From NCBI GenBank assembly GCA_003542955.1, contig DPJP01000421.1, positions 2,605 through 10,168 on the forward strand: a stretch of DNA of 7,564 nt. The letters run 5' to 3'. A program made the position numbers and the translations under genes. The stretch comes from Armatimonadota bacterium (GTDB lineage Bacteria > Armatimonadota > Zipacnadia > Zipacnadales > UBA11051). Positions 1 through 5,836 of this stretch are shown here, in pieces (within the stretch, counting starts at the first letter, position 1; the number at the start of each line of letters is the position of its first letter). Below the pieces are notes generated by a model that had not been told where the DNA came from, ran no database searches, and saw only the letters and a list, made by a program, of their open reading frames with translations.

Positions 1-926
1 CGCTCGGGATCAACGTAGAGTGACTGGCCCGTCCAGCCCGTATGGCCGTAGGCGGAGGCGGAGAGCAGGCGGGCGCGCGCTGGAGATATCTCGGTCGGTC
101 GGAGGTCCCAGCCGAAGCCCCGCGCGGGCAGGTGGGCGGGGGAGAGGCGCGTGGTGATGCGCCCGTGAGTGGCCTCCGACAGAGTGCGCACTCCGTCGCG
201 CTCGCCGCGCCCGAGCATCATCTCCGCAAAGCGGGAGAGGTCGGGGGCGTTCGAGAACAGCCCGGCATTGCCGATCGGCCGCCCCGCTGACTGCGCCTGC
301 TCGTCGCTGATGTGCCCGGGCGTCTCCCTCTCGCTGCCCGCCAGGCGCGAGGTGTCGACGAAGGGCGCGAAGTGCGTGTCGATCATCCCGAGCGGACGGA
401 AGATGCGCTCATCGCAGAAATCGGCCAGCGACCGCCCGGTAGCCGCCTCGATCACAAGCCCCAGCAGGATGAAGGCGCGGCAGGTGTACTCGTAGTCGCT
501 CTCCGGCGCGCGTGCCAGGGGAGCCGCCACAAGCGCCTCCAGCATCGCCTCACCGGCGAGATTGTCGAACCTGGTGTTGTCGAGTCCGCCGACATGCGCT
601 CCCAGTTGGGCGATAGTGACCTCCTCCGCCCCCGGGGCGTTGAAGCTCCGCAGGTAGGCATTCACGCGATCGGGGAGCGCCAGGAGCCCGTCGTCAATGC
701 AGATGGCGGCGGCTGTCGCCGTGGCGACCACCTTCGTCACGCTGGCGAGGTCGAAGATGGTGTCCGGCTGCATGGGGACACGCGTCGGCTGGACGCGGGC
801 ATAGCCGAACGCCGCATGACAGAGCACCTCTCCCGGCCGTCCGAGCATGACGACCGCCCCGGGGAACACCCCCGCCTCGATCTCACGACCGACTGCATCG
901 GCAACGCTTGCGGGCATCGAGTTCAT
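1..926 (-). CDS. Class C beta-lactamase-fold serine hydrolase (EstB/PBP-like), C-terminus cut by window edge
   Basis: The 308 codons present start at ATG 926, preceded by a strong GGAGGAGA ribosome site at 931-938. The SxxK box is S62-V-T-K65 in the context DLASVTK, giving the nucleophile and general base. H111-V-G-G-L115 matches the usual HTSGL segment. The third box is H295-T-G297 in GHTGWTGQSLYVDP, the KTG equivalent typical of the EstB-like branch. The second box, normally Y-S-N or Y-S-D, reads Y147-T148-C149 just before FILLG. Family members are usually about 330-380 residues, so probably a few tens of residues are missing past base 1. No signal peptide is seen, so it is probably cytoplasmic. 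The family includes esterases, D-aminopeptidases and transpeptidase-like enzymes; the substrate cannot be told, and antibiotic resistance is not implied. It is transcribed divergently from the heparinase-like gene. Confidence 0.9.
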   Translation of the reverse strand, partial: MNSMPASVADAVGREIEAGVFPGAVVMLGRPGEVLCHAAFGYARVQPTRVPMQPDTIFDLASVTKVVATATAAAICIDDGLLALPDRVNAYLRSFNAPGAEEVTIAQLGAHVGGLDNTRFDNLAGEAMLEALVAAPLARAPESDYEYTCRAFILLGLVIEAATGRSLADFCDERIFRPLGMIDTHFAPFVDTSRLAGSERETPGHISDEQAQSAGRPIGNAGLFSNAPDLSRFAEMMLGRGERDGVRTLSEATHGRITTRLSPAHLPARGFGWDLRPTEISPARARLLSASAYGHTGWTGQSLYVDPE

Positions 927-930
927 CGCG

Positions 931-938
931 TCTCCTCC
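931..938 (-). promoter_or_regulatory. Ribosome binding site of the serine hydrolase
   Basis: On the minus strand GGAGGAGA precedes ATG 926, with 7 nt between GGAGG and the start codon. It fixes this start over the in-frame ATG three codons later (residue 4). Confidence 0.75.
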
Positions 939-980
939 GTGCCGCTCCGGCTCGTCCGACTGCGCGCGTGGCATGAATTG

Positions 981-1009
981 GGCAAGACAGGCAGTGTGAC
1001 CTTCTTGCC
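981..1009. repeat. Inverted repeat GGCAAG / CTTGCC
   Basis: GGCAAG at 981-986 is exactly complementary to CTTGCC at 1004-1009, with a 17-nt spacer. It lies in the divergent promoter region and could be an operator or a chance dyad. Six-base arms are weak evidence in a GC-rich genome. Confidence 0.25.
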
Positions 1010-1050
1010 GGGGGAGGTGCCTCGGGGCGCAGCCCTGAATTTGTCCCGTG

Positions 1051-1072
1051 CGCGCGATGTACTCGTCGCGCG
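1051..1072. repeat. Inverted repeat CGCGCGA / TCGCGCG
   Basis: The arms at 1051-1057 and 1066-1072 are perfect 7-bp complements around an 8-nt spacer, 69 nt upstream of the heparinase start codon. It could be an operator or a hairpin in the 5' leader of that mRNA. The arms are simple CG alternations, which occur easily by chance at this base composition. Confidence 0.35.
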
Positions 1073-1127
1073 GTATCCTCCCCACGATGAGCCCGGATCG
1101 CCGGAGCCGTGCGGAGTTGAGATTACT

Positions 1128-1131
1128 GGAG
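1128..1131 (+). promoter_or_regulatory. Ribosome binding site deciding the heparinase-like start
   Basis: GGAG lies 9 nt before ATG 1141. This ATG opens directly into a canonical signal peptide, whereas the upstream in-frame starts (GTG 1048, ATG 1057, ATG 1087) would bury that signal behind a charged extension. Confidence 0.6.
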
Positions 1132-1140
1132 TTGATTGCC

Positions 1141-3798
1141 ATGATTCGCTGCTGCCTGCCCCTGGTACTGACGCTCTCAGTCGCCGCGGTGTACGCTGTC
1201 GAGCACCCGGTGCTGCCGTTCAACGCCGATGTGAAGCAGGTGGAGGGCCTGAGGCGAGCCGTCGAGCCGGTGATAGCGATGAGCGAGCAGCAGATGGTCG
1301 AGTTCATCCCGACCCAGTCGGGCCTCTACTTCGTCGGGTGTCTCAACTGCACCGGCGGGCAGCAGGAGGGGCAACTGGGCGGGGGATGGAGCATCGAGCG
1401 GCCGGATGAAGTGCGATGCAGCTACTGCGGGCACGTCTACCCGAGCGAGGAGTACCCCACCACCGGGGTGCTGGAAGTCAATACGCCGACCGGAGAAGTC
1501 GCGAGGTACCCATACCACGAGAGCCGCCCGCCGTGGTGGAAGGAGCAGGAGCCCTACCGCAGCTTCTTCCAGGCCCGAATCGACTACCACAAGATCCGCT
1601 ATATGGAGGGCGCTGCCCTGAACCTGGCTCGCCTGCACACGCTCACGGGCGAGGCCGACTACGGCCGCCGCGCGGGGCTGATCCTCCACCGCTTCGCGGA
1701 GGTCTTCCCCGGTTACTGTTACCACTTCGACTTCCCCTTCAGGCAGAAGGTCATCTACGAGGGCGATGTGAGCCCCGCCGACTTCCGGCCGGGCTATCGC
1801 ACGGCGCGCTGGACCTGGTGGGCCTACATGGACATCTCTAATCCCCTGCTGGCGACCTACGATCTGCTGGCCGCATCGGATGCACTGAGCCTGCTGTCAG
1901 CCGAGAAGAACACTGACGTCGAGGCTGCCGCGCGCGGCCTGCTGACAGACATGACAGAGCAGGTGATGGCGAACAAGGACGGCTTGCACAACATGAGCCC
2001 CGGCATGTGGGCCGACTTCGTCAGAGTCGGTCGCGTGCTGGGTAATCCCGCGTATGTCCACACCGCCGTTGACCGCACGCGACGGTTGCTGACCGAGCAG
2101 TTCTTCTCCGATGGCTCATGGGTCGAAGGAGCGCCATCCTACCACTCACAGGTCATCGGGGGCCTGGGCAGCGTCTTCTCCGCGGCCAGGGGGTACTCGG
2201 ACCCGCCGGGCTATGTGAATGAGCAGACGGGAGAGCGCTTCGACAACCTCGACATCGAGGGCGACATCCCGGAGGTGACGCGGGCGCGCGAGGCACTGCT
2301 GCGCATGCGCCTGCCCGACGGCCGCTACGCCCCGGTCCATGATACCTGGTGGACCAATGGCGGGGGAGAACTCGCGGAATCGGGTCCCGACCTGCTCGGC
2401 GGGCTGGGCCACGCAGTCCTCGGCGCCGGCGAAGGTCAACAGCAGGTGCAGGCCCACCTGACGTGGTCGCCGGGCTACGGACACTCGCACAACGACGGGC
2501 TGAGCCTGCTGCTCTGGGCCAACGGCCACGAGCTGCTCTCCGACATCGGCTACACCCACACGAAGTGGCGCGAGTGGGCGGTCTTGTCTCCCGGCCACAA
2601 CCTCGTGGTTGTTGATCAGGCCAACCAGCTCGCCAATCGCACCACGCACGGGCACCTGCGCTACTTCATGCCGGGGCCGAGCATCCAGGTCGTCTCCGTG
2701 GACAACCCACAGGTCTATCCGAACCTCACCGACGTCTACCGGCGCACGGTGGCCCTGGTCGGCGGCGGGGAGAGCGGCACCTACCTTGTGGACGTCTTCC
2801 AGGTTCAGGGGGGACAGGTCCACGACTACCTCCTGCATGGCAGCGCGGATGTGCCACAAACACTCAGCGCCGACCTCCCACTCTCGCCGCGCGAGAGCCT
2901 GGTGCCCGCGGGCGTCGAGTTCACGCCCGGCACGAACGAGCAGTCGATCAATGCCGCGACCGGCCACGCGTACGGCTACATGAGCGAGCTGCAGACCGCG
3001 CGGGTGACCGATCGCCGGATGGTTCACCTCGACTACCGTAATGTCAACGACGCCCTCGGCCTGCAGGTGCACACGGTCGCACTGCCCGGCGACGAACTCG
3101 TGACCGGGAGCGCGCCCTCGATCCGCCAGGCGGGCAACGATGACGGCAAGTTGGACCAGTACCACCGGCGGTTCTCGATGCTGCGGCGAGAGGGCGGGCA
3201 GTCGCTCTTCGCCTCAGTCGTCGTGCCCTTCGCCGATCAGCCCGCGGTGGGGGCTGTGAACCTCGTGGACATACCGGGGGCGGAACTGGCGATTGAGCTG
3301 ACCGTCGGTGGCCGCGCCGACCTGATCCTGATCAACGCCGCGGGAGTAGACACGGAGTACAGAGGCCGGCCACTGCAGGCCACCACGGAGCTTGCGGTGC
3401 TCTCGGTGTCGGCGGAGCAGAAGGTCTCGGCGATGGTCGTAGCCGGAGAGATTGCCTGGGCGGGAGCAAAACTGGCAAATGGGCAGCCGCTGTCATGCGA
3501 CCTGCTGGGTGTCGAGCGGGCTGCCGGCGGCGGCAGCCTGCTTGTAGCCGGCGAGTTCCTGCCGCCGGCCGGGGCCGTGATCACCGTCGACCATGGCGGC
3601 CTGCGTACGTCGCCATACACGGTCACATCGAGTTCACTCGAGGGCGGGAACTCGCGGCTGCGGCTGCTCGAGGACCCCGGCTTCGACTATGATGCCGAGG
3701 CGCGTGCGAGCAGCTTCATCTTCATGCCGCGCGAGACCTACCAGGGGCCGCACACGGTCCACCTGGTGCCCGTGGCGCAGATATCCGCCGCGCCGTGA
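1141..3798 (+). CDS. Exported heparinase II/III-family polysaccharide lyase-like protein
   Basis: A complete 885-residue protein starts at ATG 1141. Residues 1-19 form a signal peptide (hydrophobic stretch LPLVLTLSVAAVYA, likely cleaved after A19). Residues about 40-400 fit the alpha/alpha-toroid domain. Residues about 430-720 fit the C-terminal beta-sandwich, marked by GHSHNDGLSLLL at 447-458 followed by ELLSDIGYTH. Candidate catalytic residues, by analogy with the Asn/Tyr/His set of heparinase III, are N284 (LHNMSPGMW), Y334 (DGSWVEGAPSYH) and H448 or H450; their order and spacing fit. The family cleaves uronic-acid glycosidic bonds by beta-elimination, and the exact glycan cannot be read from sequence. 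Oddities are a Cys4 cluster (C67, C70, C93, C96) near the N-terminus and about 110-150 extra beta-rich residues at the C-terminus. It converges on the propeller gene with a 39-nt gap. The family call is firm; catalytic activity is inferred. Confidence 0.88.
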   Translation: MIRCCLPLVLTLSVAAVYAVEHPVLPFNADVKQVEGLRRAVEPVIAMSEQQMVEFIPTQSGLYFVGCLNCTGGQQEGQLGGGWSIERPDEVRCSYCGHVYPSEEYPTTGVLEVNTPTGEVARYPYHESRPPWWKEQEPYRSFFQARIDYHKIRYMEGAALNLARLHTLTGEADYGRRAGLILHRFAEVFPGYCYHFDFPFRQKVIYEGDVSPADFRPGYRTARWTWWAYMDISNPLLATYDLLAASDALSLLSAEKNTDVEAAARGLLTDMTEQVMANKDGLHNMSPGMWADFVRVGRVLGNPAYVHTAVDRTRRLLTEQFFSDGSWVEGAPSYHSQVIGGLGSVFSAARGYSDPPGYVNEQTGERFDNLDIEGDIPEVTRAREALLRMRLPDGRYAPVHDTWWTNGGGELAESGPDLLGGLGHAVLGAGEGQQQVQAHLTWSPGYGHSHNDGLSLLLWANGHELLSDIGYTHTKWREWAVLSPGHNLVVVDQANQLANRTTHGHLRYFMPGPSIQVVSVDNPQVYPNLTDVYRRTVALVGGGESGTYLVDVFQVQGGQVHDYLLHGSADVPQTLSADLPLSPRESLVPAGVEFTPGTNEQSINAATGHAYGYMSELQTARVTDRRMVHLDYRNVNDALGLQVHTVALPGDELVTGSAPSIRQAGNDDGKLDQYHRRFSMLRREGGQSLFASVVVPFADQPAVGAVNLVDIPGAELAIELTVGGRADLILINAAGVDTEYRGRPLQATTELAVLSVSAEQKVSAMVVAGEIAWAGAKLANGQPLSCDLLGVERAAGGGSLLVAGEFLPPAGAVITVDHGGLRTSPYTVTSSSLEGGNSRLRLLEDPGFDYDAEARASSFIFMPRETYQGPHTVHLVPVAQISAAP

Positions 3799-3828
3799 GC
3801 CCCGCCGCAACGACGTATTGCTCGGGGC
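3799..3828. terminator. Weak dyad in convergent gap, possible bidirectional terminator
   Basis: GCCCCG at 3799-3804, directly after the heparinase stop codon, is complementary to CGGGGC at 3823-3828, with an 18-nt spacer. Its place between two converging genes suits a shared terminator. However, the loop is long and no T-run follows on either strand, so it is not a classical intrinsic terminator. Confidence 0.3.
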
Positions 3829-3837
3829 AGTCGGTGC

Positions 3838-5655
3838 CTACGGTCCCCATGCGGGCTCGGCGGAGGCGCCGTCGTTGGTCAACTGTGTCAGCTCTCCGGT
3901 CTGCAGATCGATGGTGTAGATGTTCGCGGTGATGTTGAGCAGTATGAGGTCCTCGATCTTGAGCGGCCCGGCCTTGCCCGTGACGACCGTGAACGCGATC
4001 TTCTTGCCGTCGGGCGAGAAGCAAGGCTGCCCGGCCAGTGCGTTAGGGCCCAGGTTTGTCAACTGACGGGCGTTCGATCCATCGCTGCCGATGAGCACGA
4101 GGTCGCCGCTGAGAACGTAGCTCACGAGCTGTGACCGCGAGCAGCACAGCATGCTGCCGTCCGGTGACCAGCACGGCGAGCCGAAGCTGATGTTGGTGCC
4201 CTGGAAGGTCGTCACCGCGTCGGGCAGGACCATCTGCCCCTGCAGGAGCACGCGGAAGTTCGGCCGCATCGCGACAAGGTCGGCCAGCGGGATCAGCGCC
4301 AGGCTCTCCGTTGTCGGCTGCCCCCATGCACACGCCACGAGCTGCCCGTTGGGCGAGACGGCAGGGTCCTTGGGGACGTGCATGTTCATCTTCAGCGGGT
4401 CGAGGCTGCTGAGCAGCGTTCCCGTGGCGAAGTCGAGCACGGTCATCGAGTCGGTGCCACCGATCTCGTCGTGCCTGCCCCCGAGTCCGGACGGGTTTGC
4501 GACATTGCGGGCCTTCCCGGCGATGCTCCCCATCCCCACCACATACTGCGGGTCGGGGCCGATGCTGGGCCGGAACGCATGGAATGTCCCCTGGTTGATC
4601 TCAATTTCGCCGATGTCGTTTACGGTGTTGGGCTTCACCTGAACCATCGTCAGGCTGCCGTCGTAGCGGCTGCGCCAGACCTTGATCCACACCTGGTTGC
4701 CGGCCGCGACCTTCGGGAGGAAGAAGCGCATCTGCGTCTCGGTCCAGGCCTTGTCTTTCGTGTCCTTGTACAGGACGTCGATGTCCTTGGCGTCGCCCGG
4801 GTGATGGATAGCGCCATCGCCGCCCTGTGCGGAGATGTTGACGCTCGAGCGGTCGACGCCCAGTTCGCCCTCGGCCGGGTTGGGGCTGGGGACGCGGATG
4901 ACTCCGGTCACCGCACCGTAGCCGGCGGGCGCGGGGCCGCGCAACTCGTTCCCACTCACGCGCCGCAGCCCGGTGCCGTCGGCGTTGACGGTGAAGATGT
5001 CCTGCTGGCAGGCCGACAGCGCCAACTGCCAGTCGGAGCAGAACACCAGCCGCTTGTAGTCGGGTGACCAGCGCGCCTCCTTCACCGTCGTGAGGTCCGG
5101 AGGCGCCAGGAAGGTCGCCTTGTTGCCGCCGTCGGCTCCCATCACGAACAACTGCGGCAGGGGAATCTCCTGCAGCCCCAGGCCGGGCAGTTGCAGGCGT
5201 CGCACGGAGGTCTTCGTGTAGATGATGTGGCCGCCGGCCGTCCGCGGCAGCGGCAGTGCGGGCTTGAACCCCGCGGTAGCCCCGCCGGGAGCCGCCTCGC
5301 CGGGGGCCGTCGCCGGGACCGGGGCCTGCCGCGCCATGGTGAACATGTTGCCCATGGCGTCGCGGATGAGAAGCTGGTCGGCGCCCTGGGGCTGGACCAT
5401 GAACTGCTCCGGCGGCAGGTTCTGTGGCTGCAGTATCAGCATGCCGTTGCCGTACTGATAGGCCCCGGCGCTCTCCTGCTGCCCCATTGGGCTCTTGACC
5501 GAGCGCTGGAACGTCCCGTCGGCGCGCACCTCGAAGCGGATCTCGAAGCCCTGCCCCTGAAAGAGCCAATTCCCGACCAGTGGGTTCTGCTGGGCCACGG
5601 CAATTGCGGCGGTGAGCATGAGCACGGCCGACACCAGGAGGCCCGGTCTGCACAC
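3838..5655 (-). CDS. Exported TolB-like six-bladed beta-propeller with N-terminal lipocalin-like and inserted beta domains
   Basis: I chose GTG 5655 (605 residues) because it opens directly into a signal peptide (hydrophobic GLLVSAVLMLTAAIAVA, cleavage after A21) and has AGAGGGAG 10 nt upstream. An upstream ATG at 5859 would add 68 Arg/Cys-rich residues and hide the signal. Residues about 24-110 (PLVGNWLF, then RADGTF) resemble a lipocalin-like module. A Pro/Ala/Gly-rich linker follows. PD40/TolB-type repeats then run to the C-terminus: WSPD at 196, VSPNG at 433, WSPDG at 496, FSPDG at 546, with DIFTVNADG, DLVLIGSDG and NIYTIDLQTG strands. The chain ends in PAWGP, which looks like the first half of a blade motif completed by GGHIIYT near the start of the propeller, i.e. 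ring closure. Residues about 245-350 break the repeat pattern and look like an inserted beta-sandwich. The likely role is extracytoplasmic protein or glycan binding; no catalytic motif is seen. Confidence 0.82.
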   Translation of the reverse strand: MCRPGLLVSAVLMLTAAIAVAQQNPLVGNWLFQGQGFEIRFEVRADGTFQRSVKSPMGQQESAGAYQYGNGMLILQPQNLPPEQFMVQPQGADQLLIRDAMGNMFTMARQAPVPATAPGEAAPGGATAGFKPALPLPRTAGGHIIYTKTSVRRLQLPGLGLQEIPLPQLFVMGADGGNKATFLAPPDLTTVKEARWSPDYKRLVFCSDWQLALSACQQDIFTVNADGTGLRRVSGNELRGPAPAGYGAVTGVIRVPSPNPAEGELGVDRSSVNISAQGGDGAIHHPGDAKDIDVLYKDTKDKAWTETQMRFFLPKVAAGNQVWIKVWRSRYDGSLTMVQVKPNTVNDIGEIEINQGTFHAFRPSIGPDPQYVVGMGSIAGKARNVANPSGLGGRHDEIGGTDSMTVLDFATGTLLSSLDPLKMNMHVPKDPAVSPNGQLVACAWGQPTTESLALIPLADLVAMRPNFRVLLQGQMVLPDAVTTFQGTNISFGSPCWSPDGSMLCCSRSQLVSYVLSGDLVLIGSDGSNARQLTNLGPNALAGQPCFSPDGKKIAFTVVTGKAGPLKIEDLILLNITANIYTIDLQTGELTQLTNDGASAEPAWGP

Positions 5656-5656
5656 A

Positions 5657-5679
5657 GTGACAACACTCCCTCTTGTGAC
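5657..5679 (-). promoter_or_regulatory. Ribosome binding site of the propeller gene, within an imperfect hairpin
   Basis: On the minus strand AGAGGGAG (5673 to 5666) precedes GTG 5655 by 10 nt and supports that start. It is flanked by GTCACAA (5679-5673) and TTGTCAC (5663-5657), which would pair except for one C-C mismatch, leaving the 9-nt GAGGGAGTG in the loop. The pairing may be coincidental. Confidence 0.45.
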
Positions 5680-5763
5680 GTTCTGCGAGCACCGGCGGCC
5701 CCATTCTCCGTCGCGCGCGAGTCTCCCTGCTGCTTTTCGCCACGCAACGCCCACAGATGCAGG

Positions 5764-5780
5764 GAAGGGCCACGCCCTTC
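5764..5780. repeat. Perfect 17-bp palindrome, candidate operator or hairpin
   Basis: GAAGGGC at 5764-5770 and GCCCTTC at 5774-5780 are exact complements around the 3-nt centre CAC. It ends 56 nt before the glycosidase ATG and lies 109 nt upstream of the propeller start. That position suits a regulator site serving one or both divergent genes. It could equally be a hairpin or one copy of a dispersed genomic repeat. Confidence 0.45.
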
Positions 5781-5825
5781 GGGAATTGCACCGCGACCGG
5801 CACCGTGCTCTCAACTCCGCCCTCT

Positions 5826-5830
5826 TGAGG
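5826..5830 (+). promoter_or_regulatory. Ribosome binding site of the glycosidase gene
   Basis: TGAGG lies 6 nt before ATG 5837. The frame stays open upstream without a nearby stop, but the added residues are basic and have no family-like or signal-like pattern, so ATG 5837 is preferred. Confidence 0.5.
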
Positions 5831-5836
5831 CCGCCA

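Larger units (their letters stand above)
927..1140. other. Divergent intergenic region between serine hydrolase and heparinase-like gene
   Basis: This 214-bp stretch must hold the promoters of both flanking genes. I find no convincing sigma70 -35/-10 pair. It contains two inverted repeats (981-1009 and 1051-1072), listed separately, and a weak sigma54-like match at 969-984 that I rejected. An in-frame GTG at 1048 and an in-frame ATG at 1057 lie upstream of the heparinase start, but the extra residues they would add are arginine-rich and unlike a secretion signal. Confidence 0.6.
5656..5836. other. Divergent intergenic region between propeller and glycosidase genes
   Basis: This 181-bp region should contain the promoters of both flanking genes. 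No convincing sigma70 promoter is visible. It holds the hairpin around the propeller ribosome site (5657-5679) and a perfect palindrome at 5764-5780. Extending the propeller gene upstream to ATG 5859 would make it overlap the glycosidase gene and consume this region, which argues against that longer start. Confidence 0.6.

Noticed and set aside
1..926. Antibiotic-resistance beta-lactamase
   Set aside because: It has no signal peptide, has a GHTGWTG third box typical of EstB-like esterases, and lacks the YxN box of true AmpC enzymes.
969..984. Sigma54-like promoter (TGGCATG...GGGCA)
   Set aside because: The GG and GC pairs have the right spacing, but the -12 element lacks the TT of TTGC and nothing else supports it.
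312..1409. Plus-strand open frame of 365 codons overlapping the serine hydrolase and the lyase
   Set aside because: It is antisense to the serine hydrolase and out of frame with the lyase, is Arg/Gly/His-rich, and has no family motif. Long spurious frames are expected at this G+C content.
2146..3165. Minus-strand open frame of 339 codons inside the lyase gene
   Set aside because: It mirrors the lyase codons and has no recognisable motif or ribosome site, while the plus-strand frame has a signal peptide and catalytic motifs.
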